The notes beneath the pieces were generated by a model. The model had not been told where the DNA came from. It did no database searches and saw only the letters and a list, made by a program, of their open reading frames with translations. A stretch of DNA of 64,000 nucleotides, taken from positions 434,001 to 498,000 of the forward strand of contig NZ_MAYH01000045.1 of assembly GCF_001684975.1 (NCBI RefSeq), in the 5' to 3' direction. This document shows positions 52,388 to 59,933 of this stretch, one piece after another (position 1 is the first letter of the stretch; every line of letters starts with the position of its first letter). Both the position numbers and the translations under genes were made by a program. The stretch comes from Chryseobacterium artocarpi (lineage in GTDB: Bacteria > Bacteroidota > Bacteroidia > Flavobacteriales > Weeksellaceae).

Positions 52388-52799
52388 TTTGTATTGTTAA
52401 ATAAGCATCATAATTTCTTATGTAGTCATTTTCGTTATAAGTATGGGAAGCCAATACCAGGCAAATAGCACCTGAAGAAAAGTTGATCTCCGAAGCCCAG
52501 ATTCCCGGAGGAATATGAAGTCCTATATTGGGACGGTTCAGGAAAACCTGTCTTTTGAACTTTCCGTCATCTAATGAAACTTCAAAACTACCACTGGCTG
52601 CAATCAGAAACTGATGGCATTCTTTATGAGAATGGGCACCTCTGCTTTCTCCCCCTGCAATGTCATATAAATAGAAAACCCTTTTTACATTAAAAGGAAA
52701 TGCAGAGTTGTTTTCAACTACCGTAAGGTTTCCTTCATCGAAACTGATTTTACCTAAATCAATAACATTACAATCAAATACTGAAACACTATTTTTCAT
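52377..52799 (-). CDS. fdtA: FdtA/QdtA-like sugar 3,4-ketoisomerase (140 aa)
   Basis: This is a small cupin (WxcM-like) enzyme that isomerises dTDP-4-keto-6-deoxyglucose to the 3-keto form. The cupin motif GGESRGAHSHKECHQFLIA holds paired H56 and H58, plus H62. The barrel continues with GSFEVSLDDG and GLHIPPGIWA. The frame extends upstream to a TTG inside the previous gene, but the ATG at 52799 (overlap 11 bases) gives the expected family start, so I use it. It is one of two tandem copies; this one keeps both active-site histidines. Confidence 0.88.
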   Translation of the reverse strand: MKNSVSVFDCNVIDLGKISFDEGNLTVVENNSAFPFNVKRVFYLYDIAGGESRGAHSHKECHQFLIAASGSFEVSLDDGKFKRQVFLNRPNIGLHIPPGIWASEINFSSGAICLVLASHTYNENDYIRNYDAYLTIQNEK

Positions 52800-53190
52800 C
52801 GGACAATGTTTTAAATTCTTCAAAGTTTCTTATATAATCGTCTTCATTGTAGGGTTGGTCAGAAACAATCAACGCTAATGAATTGGTTGAAAAGTTTTCC
52901 ATTCTTCGCCAGAACATTTTAGGAATATATAATCCGTAATAAGATCTGTTTAAAGAAAATCTCTGTTCTTCCTTTCCATTGTGTATCAACACATCAAAGC
53001 TTCCGGAAAGGGCAATGATAAACTCCTGCTGCTCCTTGAAAGCGTGGCTGCCTCTTACTTCACCTCCCGGTACATCGTATATCCAATAGGTTCTTTCTAT
53101 TGGGAAAGGCAATTGATTGGGGTTTTCAAAAAAAGATAAATTTCCTCTTTTGTCGTATATTTTAGGAAGTTCTATTATTTTTGGAATCAT
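52789..53190 (-). CDS. FdtA-like cupin with one active-site histidine replaced (133 aa)
   Basis: It is a paralog of the adjacent enzyme with the same cupin layout (IYDKRGNLSFFENPNQLPFPIERTYWIYDVPGGEVRGSH, GSFDVLIHNG, GLYIPKMFWRRMENF). In the active-site loop it has H49-A50-F51, where FdtA-type enzymes have H-x-H, and Q54 in place of the third His. It may be inactive, have a different substrate or stereochemistry, or work as a partner subunit. It overlaps the Wzt gene by four bases and the next paralog by 11. Confidence 0.83.
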   Translation of the reverse strand: MIPKIIELPKIYDKRGNLSFFENPNQLPFPIERTYWIYDVPGGEVRGSHAFKEQQEFIIALSGSFDVLIHNGKEEQRFSLNRSYYGLYIPKMFWRRMENFSTNSLALIVSDQPYNEDDYIRNFEEFKTLSDEK

Positions 53191-54446
53191 GGGGTCTGTA
53201 CTTTATATTCAAAAAGTGGTCGGGTTACTCCTGGGTAAACATACATTACTGTTCCTACCTTTACATTCTCTACTTCAAATCCTATAAATTCGTCTATACC
53301 AAAGAGAAGAATTCTCTGATCTTTTCCAAAGTAAAGCTTGAAATAATAGTTTCCTGCATTGAGAAGTCCTGGCGGGATATCAAATTCTACGGTATATTCT
53401 CCAACTTTAGAATCGTTATTCTCGGTAATGAGCTTTCCAACATGGAAAATAACCAGTTCTTCGTAGTTTTTCAATTCGAATGTTGTGTCCAGTGTAATAT
53501 CCGGGCAATAATTGTGAAAAACCAATTTTACCCGTACTCCGGAGTCAATATCTATAAGATCTCCTTTGATTGGAGATGCGGAAAATTCTTTAATACGAAT
53601 ATTGTCATTGCCTAACGCTTCATTCAAATTACCGTTATAGGTATAAGAACTATCTCTGGCACTACTTTTCTGATATTCTATAATGGTGTTGAGAATGTTC
53701 CCCTGATAGTCGATTTGTCCCTGGTTCAAAAGAATTCCTTTTGTACACAATTCTTTAACGGCAGTCATGTTGTGGCTGACAAAAAGTATGGTACGGCCTT
53801 CTCCTTTGGTTACATCGTTCATTTTTCCAAGACATTTCTTCTGGAATTCAGCGTCTCCTACAGCCAAAACTTCATCTACGATCAAGATTTCAGATTCCAA
53901 ATGGGCAGCAACGGCAAAGGCAAGACGAACGTACATTCCTGAGGAGTATCTTTTAACAGGAGTGTCTATGTATCTTTCAACCCCTGAAAAGTCCACAATT
54001 TCATCAAATTTTCTTTTGATTTCTTTTCTGGTCATTCCCAAGATCGCTCCGTTAAGAAAAACGTTTTCACGCCCTGTCATTTCCGGGTGAAATCCTGTTC
54101 CTACTTCTAGTAAAGAAGCAATTCTTCCATTGGTGTAAATGTTTCCGGTAGTAGGTTTGGTTACTTTACTTAATACTTTTAATAAAGTAGATTTTCCCGC
54201 TCCGTTTCTTCCGATTATCCCGACAGCATCTCCCTGCTCAATCTCAAAGTCGATATCACGAAGAGACCATACATAATCTGAAGAACCTTTTGTTGTTCTA
54301 TCGTTGGCTTCCCCTATTTTCAGATAAGGGTCTTCTTTTCCTCTTATTTTGTACCAGAATCTGTTGAGGTCATGAGAAAGAGTTCCTGTTCCCACTTGTC
54401 CCAGACGGTATTGTTTTGATATATTTTCTGCTTTTAAAGACAGCAT
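53187..54446 (-). CDS. wzt: O-antigen export ABC transporter ATP-binding protein, Wzt-like (419 aa)
   Basis: Residues 1-245 are an ABC ATPase: Walker A GRNGAGKST (79-87), signature YSSGM (167-171), Walker B ILIVDE (187-192) and the H-loop in LFVSHN. A long C-terminal domain (about 265-419) is beta-rich with RPLFEYKVQTP at the end; in Wzt proteins this domain binds the modified terminus of the glycan before export. It acts with Wzm, whose gene is 41 bases upstream. The presence of the C-terminal domain implies that chain end modification controls export. Confidence 0.93.
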   Translation of the reverse strand: MLSLKAENISKQYRLGQVGTGTLSHDLNRFWYKIRGKEDPYLKIGEANDRTTKGSSDYVWSLRDIDFEIEQGDAVGIIGRNGAGKSTLLKVLSKVTKPTTGNIYTNGRIASLLEVGTGFHPEMTGRENVFLNGAILGMTRKEIKRKFDEIVDFSGVERYIDTPVKRYSSGMYVRLAFAVAAHLESEILIVDEVLAVGDAEFQKKCLGKMNDVTKGEGRTILFVSHNMTAVKELCTKGILLNQGQIDYQGNILNTIIEYQKSSARDSSYTYNGNLNEALGNDNIRIKEFSASPIKGDLIDIDSGVRVKLVFHNYCPDITLDTTFELKNYEELVIFHVGKLITENNDSKVGEYTVEFDIPPGLLNAGNYYFKLYFGKDQRILLFGIDEFIGFEVENVKVGTVMYVYPGVTRPLFEYKVQTP

Positions 54447-54487
54447 ATTCTTAAGTGAATTTTAAAATTAATAAAAAGTGACTGCTG

Positions 54488-55336
54488 TTATACTGTGTCC
54501 ATAAAGGTTTTTTCAACCTTATTGAAGACAACGATGCCTATCATTAAAAGAATAACAATAATAATGGTGCTGATACCAAGCATTGCAGGAGAAAAATCTC
54601 CTACGCCAATCCATGCATATTTGAAACATTCAAAAATACCTGTTAAAGGATTGTATAATGCAATCTGTTTAAACACTCCTCTAAGAGCAGAAGTTGGATA
54701 AATAACCGGAGTAGCGTACATATAAAGACTTATTCCAAAGCCAAGCAGCATACTCAGATCTTTATATTTTGTGGTGAGTGAGGAGAAAATCATTCCCACT
54801 CCTAAGGCAAAAAGGGCCATCAGTATCACCAAAAATGGTGTTGCAAGAACCCAAATGTTAGGATGTACCTGTCCTTTACTCAGATAATAAGCCCAAACAA
54901 GAATGAAAAGAATGAGCTGTACTCCAAATCTCATAAGATTGGATATGACAATTGATATAGGTGTTACCAGTCTCGGAAAATACACTTTTCCAAATATTCC
55001 GGCATTTCCTGTAAAAGTAGATGAGGTTGCAAGTAGTGAGGATGAAAAATAATTCCAAAGCGTAACACCGCCTAAATAGAATAAAAGGGGAGGAGCTCCA
55101 TCTGTAGATAGTTGGGCAATTTTTCCGAAGATAATCAGAAAAACGATGGTTGTTAGAATGGGATTGATAAAAAACCATATGGGTCCCAGGATCGTTTGCT
55201 TAAAACTGGATACAAAGTCTCTCTTGACGAACATATAGACAAGGTCTTTGTATTTCCAGACTTCTTTCAGCTTCAAGTCAAATAACGAATGATTGGCATC
55301 AATCGTTTCAGTCCACTTCTGTTGTGGTTCATTCAT
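54488..55336 (-). CDS. wzm: O-antigen export ABC transporter permease, Wzm-like (282 aa)
   Basis: This is an ABC-2-type permease with six predicted membrane helices. It begins with a cytoplasmic segment (WTETIDANHSLFDLKLKEVW) and continues with RDFVSSFKQTILGPIWFFINPILTT and YKDLSMLLGFGISLYMYATPVIYP. It matches the family of Wzm/TagG/KpsM permeases exporting lipid-linked polysaccharides to the periplasm. It is the first gene of the unit that runs through wzt and the fdt-like genes. A TAAATTTG box at 55352-55359 is a likely promoter. Confidence 0.93.
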   Translation of the reverse strand: MNEPQQKWTETIDANHSLFDLKLKEVWKYKDLVYMFVKRDFVSSFKQTILGPIWFFINPILTTIVFLIIFGKIAQLSTDGAPPLLFYLGGVTLWNYFSSSLLATSSTFTGNAGIFGKVYFPRLVTPISIVISNLMRFGVQLILFILVWAYYLSKGQVHPNIWVLATPFLVILMALFALGVGMIFSSLTTKYKDLSMLLGFGISLYMYATPVIYPTSALRGVFKQIALYNPLTGIFECFKYAWIGVGDFSPAMLGISTIIIVILLMIGIVVFNKVEKTFMDTV

Positions 55337-55351
55337 CTGTGTAAGGTTTTT

Positions 55352-55359
55352 ACAAATTT
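55352..55359 (-). promoter_or_regulatory. -7 box for the wzm-wzt-fdt unit
   Basis: The minus strand reads TAAATTTG, matching TAnnTTTG, 15 bases upstream of the wzm ATG and shortly after the rfbA terminator. Confidence 0.5.
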
Positions 55360-55461
55360 ATAATAATTAATTCTTACCATATTTTTTAGTTTGTGAATTA
55401 TTGTTTACATAAACCTAAAAATTACAACTAATATATTGATATTTGTTGTTATGACAAAAAA

Positions 55462-55485
55462 ACTATTGACTGTAAGGTCAATAGT
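55462..55485 (-). terminator. Terminator of the ugd-rfbB-rfbA unit
   Basis: ACTATTGAC and GTCAATAGT form a perfect 9-bp stem around a 6-base loop. An A-run on the plus strand (55456-55462) gives the U-tract for the minus strand. It lies 25 bases past the rfbA stop. Confidence 0.88.
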
Positions 55486-55509
55486 CTGTAAATTTTATAA
55501 TTTATTTTG

Positions 55510-56373
55510 TTATTTTTTAACGAGTTGCTTCAGATATTCGCCGTACCCACTTTTGCCATATTTAACTGCTGTTTCCAGTAATTTTTCTTCATTGATAAAC
55601 TTATTACGGAAAGCAATTTCTTCAATACATCCGATTTTGAACCCTTGTCTCTTTTCAATAACACTTACGAATTCAGATGCATCATGTAGGGAATCAAAGG
55701 TGCCTGTGTCTAGCCATGCTGTTCCTCTATCTAGAACACCTACTTCTAATTTTCCATTCTTTAGATAAACATTGTTGATATCTGTGATTTCAAGTTCACC
55801 TCTAGCTGAAGGCTGAATGTTTTTAGCGATTTCTACTACATCATTATCATAGAAATAAAGACCTGGAACGGCATAATTTGATTTTGGTTTTAGTGGTTTT
55901 TCCTCAATAGAAACAGCTTTGAAATTATCGTCGAATTCTACGACACCATATCTTTCAGGGTCTGCCACGTGATAAGCGAATACAACTCCTCCGCTCGGAT
56001 TAGTTTTGTTTTTCAGTAAAGCTCCCATTTCAGAGCCATAGAAGATATTATCACCTAAAACAAGAGCAGCGGAGTCATTACCAATAAATTTATCCCCAAG
56101 TATAAAAGCTTGAGCAAGTCCATCAGGGCTAGGCTGTACAACATATTCTATATTACATCCAATTTGTGAACCATCACCTAAAAGTTTGATGAAGCCTTCC
56201 TGATCATGTGGTGTTGTAATGATAAGGATATCCTTAATTCCTGCTAAAAGTAATGTTGAAAGAGGATAGTAAATCATTGGTTTGTCGTAAACAGGCATCA
56301 GTTGCTTGCTTACTGCAATAGTTAGAGGGTAAAGTCTTGTTCCGGATCCTCCGGCTAGTATTATTCCTTTCAT
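55510..56373 (-). CDS. rfbA: Glucose-1-phosphate thymidylyltransferase
   Basis: RmlA/RfbA makes dTDP-glucose from dTTP and glucose-1-phosphate, the first step toward dTDP-deoxysugars. The 287 aa protein opens with MKGIILAGGSGTRLYPLT (nucleotide loop) and has KPMIYYPLS, EYVVQPSPDGLAQAF, LVLGDNIFYG and AWLDTGTFDSLHDAS. The sequence is full length. It lies six bases after the small exported DUF2059-like gene, in the unit ugd / rfbB / DUF2059-like / rfbA, and its transcript ends at a terminator 25 bases on. Confidence 0.97.
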   Translation of the reverse strand: MKGIILAGGSGTRLYPLTIAVSKQLMPVYDKPMIYYPLSTLLLAGIKDILIITTPHDQEGFIKLLGDGSQIGCNIEYVVQPSPDGLAQAFILGDKFIGNDSAALVLGDNIFYGSEMGALLKNKTNPSGGVVFAYHVADPERYGVVEFDDNFKAVSIEEKPLKPKSNYAVPGLYFYDNDVVEIAKNIQPSARGELEITDINNVYLKNGKLEVGVLDRGTAWLDTGTFDSLHDASEFVSVIEKRQGFKIGCIEEIAFRNKFINEEKLLETAVKYGKSGYGEYLKQLVKK

Positions 56374-56379
56374 CTTTTA

Positions 56380-56829
56380 TTATTTGGTATTTTCTATAGC
56401 GTAGTCCATTTGATTCTTAATATTCAAATCTATATCCGGTGTCATTAAAAGTGTAGAATTATTTTTGGATAACTTGCCATTTATACTTTTATGGAACCTG
56501 ATCAATTCTTTTAAATTGTTTTCTGATATGAAAGAAAATGAACTGTATAATGAAGTTTTAAAATCATCAAAATCAAATTTTCTGATGATTGAGCTGGCTT
56601 GTTCTTTTGTCAGTAATTCCTTAGGAGGATCTACCGAGTAATCGAACATTCTAAGCTCTAAATATTCTTTTGCATAATTAATCAATGCTTCTTTGTAATG
56701 TGAAACTTCTATAAATTCATCAATCAGTTTTCGTTGAGACGAATTAGACATAGCCGGAGGAGGTGGGATTGACTGTGCACCGACTAAAGAAGTTACAGTT
56801 ATAAAAAGCAATAGAAAAATATGCTTCAT
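56380..56829 (-). CDS. DUF2059-like exported protein embedded in the sugar-nucleotide unit (149 aa)
   Basis: A signal peptide (MKHIFLLLFITVTSLVGAQ) is followed by an all-helical domain. Segments SSQRKLIDEFIEVSHYKEALINY and KTSLYSSFSFISENNLKELIRFHKSINGKL match the pattern of the DUF2059 family (short helical repeats, E/D-rich, ending in a phenylalanine-glycine turn). Function is unknown. It is surrounded by cytoplasmic dTDP-sugar genes with only six or seven bases on each side, so it is co-transcribed with them. It is a peculiar member of such an operon. Confidence 0.72.
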   Translation of the reverse strand: MKHIFLLLFITVTSLVGAQSIPPPPAMSNSSQRKLIDEFIEVSHYKEALINYAKEYLELRMFDYSVDPPKELLTKEQASSIIRKFDFDDFKTSLYSSFSFISENNLKELIRFHKSINGKLSKNNSTLLMTPDIDLNIKNQMDYAIENTK

Positions 56830-56836
56830 TATCTGA

Positions 56837-57916
56837 TTAGTTATATTGGTTTTCGTAATATTTCTGATAATCTCCGCTGGTTACATTTTCTAACCATTCT
56901 TTATTCTCAAGATACCAGTCAATTGTTTTTCCTAAGCCTTCTTCAAAAGTTACAGATGGCTTCCAACCTAAATCTTTATTTAATTTAGTGGCATCAATAG
57001 CATAACGCTTATCGTGACCAGGTCTGTCTTTTACAAATGTGATTAACTTTTCAGAATAACCTTCCGGTTTTCCAAGTTTAGCATCCATCTGTTTAATGAG
57101 TTCTTTTACAAGATCGATGTTCTGCCATTCGTTGAAACCTCCGATATTGTAAGTTTCTCCTGTTTTTGCTTCATTGAAAATCTGGTGAATAGCTCTGGCG
57201 TGATCAATTACAAATAACCAGTCTCTTGTGTATTTTCCATCACCGTAAATTGGTAAAGGTCTTTCGTTGATAATATTTGAAATACAAAGTGGGATCAATT
57301 TTTCTGGAAAATGGTTCGGTCCATAGTTGTTTGAACAGTTTGAAACAATGAATGGCATCCCGTAAGTATTTCCATATGATCTCACCAAATGGTCAGATGC
57401 TGCTTTAGAAGCCGAGTATGGAGACTGAGGATCATAAGATGTTGTTTCAAGGAAGAACCCTGTTTCACCTAAACTCCCATATACTTCATCTGTAGAAACA
57501 TGATAGAATAAATTCGTTCTTTTCTCATCAGGGAACCTACCGTGAGTATGATCTGGGTTTAATGTCCAGAATTCTTTGCAAAGATTAAGTAAATTTGCTG
57601 TTCCGTTTACGTTGGTATTGATGAATGCCATTGGATCAGTAATACTTCTGTCAACATGACTTTCTGCGGCTAAATGAACTACTGCGTCAGGATTATATTT
57701 TTCAAAAACCCTTCTTAGCTCTTCTGGTCTTGTAATATCTGCTTTTTCGAAAACGTAGTTAGGCTCATTTTCGATATCCTTTAAATTCTCAAGGTTTCCT
57801 GCGTAAGTAAGTGCATCAAGGTTGATGATCATGCTGCCGGGATTGTTTTTTACAAATTCTCTTACAACATGAGAACCGATAAATCCGGCTCCACCTGTTA
57901 TGATGATGTTTTTCAT
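56837..57916 (-). CDS. rfbB: dTDP-glucose 4,6-dehydratase
   Basis: RmlB/RfbB converts dTDP-glucose to dTDP-4-keto-6-deoxyglucose using bound NAD. The 359 aa extended SDR has GGAGFIGSH (glycines 8-14), STDEVYG with T142-D143-E144, and the Tyr-Lys pair Y167/K171 in SPYSASKAASD. Substrate-side segments are SNCSNNYGPNHFPEKLIPL and GDGKYTRDWLFVIDH. Its product is the branch point for rhamnose, Fuc3N and Qui3N pathways. It is five bases downstream of ugd. Confidence 0.97.
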   Translation of the reverse strand: MKNIIITGGAGFIGSHVVREFVKNNPGSMIINLDALTYAGNLENLKDIENEPNYVFEKADITRPEELRRVFEKYNPDAVVHLAAESHVDRSITDPMAFINTNVNGTANLLNLCKEFWTLNPDHTHGRFPDEKRTNLFYHVSTDEVYGSLGETGFFLETTSYDPQSPYSASKAASDHLVRSYGNTYGMPFIVSNCSNNYGPNHFPEKLIPLCISNIINERPLPIYGDGKYTRDWLFVIDHARAIHQIFNEAKTGETYNIGGFNEWQNIDLVKELIKQMDAKLGKPEGYSEKLITFVKDRPGHDKRYAIDATKLNKDLGWKPSVTFEEGLGKTIDWYLENKEWLENVTSGDYQKYYENQYN

Positions 57917-57920
57917 TTAT

Positions 57921-59234
57921 TTATTTTGTGATTGTCTTTCTGCCTATGCTTTTATAATAAAACCCGTTCTGTTCAGGGATTTCTAATGGATACATATTCC
58001 TTCCATCAAAAATAACTTTATTTTTCATTCTTTTAGCCATAAGCTCGAAATTAGGATTTTTAAATTCCGGCCATTCTGTAGCAATAAGTAGTGCATCTAC
58101 TTCATCTAAAGCATCATACATCCCTTTGGCGTATTGTATCTTATCTCCAAGTATTTTTTGAACATTGCTTTCTGCAACAGTATCATATGCCACGATTTTT
58201 GCGCCTTTCTCAAGTAGAAGAGCAATATTGTCCAAAGAAGATGCTTCTCTGATGTCGTCTGTGTTGGCTTTGAAAGCTAGTCCCCACAATGCAATTTTCT
58301 TTCCTTCAAGGTTTCCGTTAAAATATTTTTCAATTTCAGAAACAAGGATTACTTTTTGAGTTGTATTTACATTTTCTGTAGCTTCTAGGATCTGGAAGTT
58401 AAAATCTTCTTGCTTACCAGATTTAATAAGCGCTTTTACATCCTTAGGAAAACAGCTTCCGCCATATCCGATTCCAGGGAATAAAAATCTATGCCCGATT
58501 CTGTCATCACTCCCCATTCCAAGTCTTACTTTGTCTACATCCGCACCTACTTTTTCACAATAGTTGGCAATCTCATTCATGAAAGTGATTTTTACAGCCA
58601 AAAATGAATTGGCAGCATATTTTGTAAGCTCAGATGATTTTTCATCCATGAAAATAATCGGGATTCCGGTATTGGTAAATGGCTGATAAATCTTAGCCAT
58701 AATATCTTTCGCTTTTTCAGAGCTTGCTCCTACTACAACTCTTGAGGGATTCATTGAGTCTTCAACCGCAAAACCTTCTCTTAAGAATTCAGGATTTGAA
58801 ACTACGTCAAAAGGAATATTGGTTTTAGCGGAGATGGTTTCTCTTACTTTGTCAGCGGTACCTACAGGTACGGTGCTTTTATTGACAACTACTTTATATT
58901 CAGTCATCATCTCACCGATATCATTGGCTACTTTTAATACATAAGAAAGATCAGCTGATCCGTCTTCTCCAGGAGGCGTAGGAAGCGCTAAATAGATAAC
59001 TTCACTTTTGTCTAAAGCCTCTTTAAGGTTGGTGGTGAAAAATAATCTTTCAGACTGGATGTTTCTAAGGAACATTTCTTCAAGGTTCGGCTCATAGATG
59101 GGAACTACGCCGTTTTTCATACCTTCTACTTTTTTTTCATCAATATCAACACAGTATACTGAATTGCCAAGTTCTGCAAGAGTAGTTCCTGTAACTAGCC
59201 CTACATAACCTGTTCCTACAATCGTTATATTCAA
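57921..59234 (-). CDS. ugd: UDP-glucose 6-dehydrogenase
   Basis: This enzyme oxidises UDP-glucose to UDP-glucuronate with two NAD. The 437 aa protein shows GTGYVGLVTG near the N-terminus, the catalytic C261 in GGSCFPKDVKALI, and the C-terminal UDP-binding domain (ALWGLAFKANTDDIREASS, ATEWPEFKNP). The conserved start NITIVGTGYVGL has no ATG; in-frame sequence upstream reaches a stop with no other start codon, so TTG 59234 is the likely start. It heads the minus-strand sugar-nucleotide unit and is divergent from the rimP operon. Glucuronate may be a glycan component. Confidence 0.95.
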   Translation of the reverse strand: MNITIVGTGYVGLVTGTTLAELGNSVYCVDIDEKKVEGMKNGVVPIYEPNLEEMFLRNIQSERLFFTTNLKEALDKSEVIYLALPTPPGEDGSADLSYVLKVANDIGEMMTEYKVVVNKSTVPVGTADKVRETISAKTNIPFDVVSNPEFLREGFAVEDSMNPSRVVVGASSEKAKDIMAKIYQPFTNTGIPIIFMDEKSSELTKYAANSFLAVKITFMNEIANYCEKVGADVDKVRLGMGSDDRIGHRFLFPGIGYGGSCFPKDVKALIKSGKQEDFNFQILEATENVNTTQKVILVSEIEKYFNGNLEGKKIALWGLAFKANTDDIREASSLDNIALLLEKGAKIVAYDTVAESNVQKILGDKIQYAKGMYDALDEVDALLIATEWPEFKNPNFELMAKRMKNKVIFDGRNMYPLEIPEQNGFYYKSIGRKTITK

Positions 59235-59259
59235 AATGTTTGTTTTTAAAATTCAAAGA

Positions 59260-59267
59260 CAAAAATA
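59260..59267 (-). promoter_or_regulatory. -7 box for ugd-rfbB-rfbA unit
   Basis: The minus strand reads TATTTTTG, matching TAnnTTTG, about 25 bases upstream of the TTG start of ugd. Confidence 0.45.
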
Positions 59268-59341
59268 ATAAAAATACCTTCATCTGCTTCTTTAATTTAA
59301 TGTAAATGAATTTCCTTCTATTTGCTTGATAATAAGATAAT

Positions 59342-59372
59342 TTTGCTTTTTTAGAAAAAAAGCGTATATTTG
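59342..59372 (+). promoter_or_regulatory. Full Bacteroidota promoter for rimP-nusA-infB
   Basis: TTTG at 59342-59345 and TATATTTG at 59365-59372 are spaced by 19 bp, the classical -33/-7 arrangement. Transcription should start near 59376-59380, giving a leader of about 70 bases. Confidence 0.72.
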
Positions 59373-59396
59373 CAATGGATTTACGGAAAAAATGGG

Positions 59397-59421
59397 AAGG
59401 CTTCGCAAGAAAGCCTTTTTT
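59397..59421 (+). promoter_or_regulatory. Terminator-like hairpin in the rimP-nusA-infB leader (candidate attenuator)
   Basis: AAGGCTT and AAGCCTT form a 7-bp stem around a 7-base loop, followed by TTTT. It lies between the promoter and the rimP ATG at 59450, where an intrinsic terminator would stop most transcripts unless relieved. This could let NusA, encoded by the operon, regulate its own synthesis. Confidence 0.55.
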
Positions 59422-59449
59422 CGTACTGTAAATCAAGATAAAAGAATGT

Positions 59450-59917
59450 ATGGAGTTTAAAAAAAGAATTGAAGAATTATTAAATGAATTCCTTGAAACC
59501 AGAAAAGATCTTTTCCTTATTGATCTTAAGATTTCTGCAGGGGATGATATTACAGTGATTTTAGATGGTGATAACGGAGTTTCTTTACAGGATTGCCTTG
59601 ATGCAAGCCGTGCTATAGAATTCAATATGGATCGTGAAGAACATGATTTTAGCCTTCAGGTAATGTCTGCAGGACTAAGCGAGCCATTAGTAACACCAAG
59701 ACAGTTCAATAAAAACATAGGAAGAGAGATTGAGGTGATGCTGGAGGATTCTTCAAAAATTGAAGGAGAATTGTCAAAAGTAGACGAAGAGAAAATCACT
59801 CTTGTTTTACGTTACCGTAAACCGAAAGACATCGGGAAAGGAAAGGTGGATGTGGAAGAGGAAAAAGAAATTCCTTACACTGAGATCAAAAAGGCATTAG
59901 TAGTAATTAAATTTTAA
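59450..59917 (+). CDS. rimP: Ribosome maturation factor RimP
   Basis: RimP assists maturation of the 30S subunit. The 155 aa protein has the N-terminal domain with IDLKISAGDDITVILDGDNGVSLQDCLDASRAIE (about 24-57) and the Sm-like C-terminal domain with SAGLSEPLVTPRQFNKNIGREIEVML (about 73-98). It is the standard first gene of the rimP-nusA-infB operon and ends 16 bases before nusA. A candidate attenuator lies in its leader. Confidence 0.96.
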   Translation: MEFKKRIEELLNEFLETRKDLFLIDLKISAGDDITVILDGDNGVSLQDCLDASRAIEFNMDREEHDFSLQVMSAGLSEPLVTPRQFNKNIGREIEVMLEDSSKIEGELSKVDEEKITLVLRYRKPKDIGKGKVDVEEEKEIPYTEIKKALVVIKF

Positions 59918-59933
59918 AAAGAAAAAAGAATAG

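Noticed and set aside
59146..59625. Minus-strand open frame of 159 codons overlapping ugd and rimP
   Set aside because: It covers the rimP promoter and the start of two recognised genes and has no recognisable domain.
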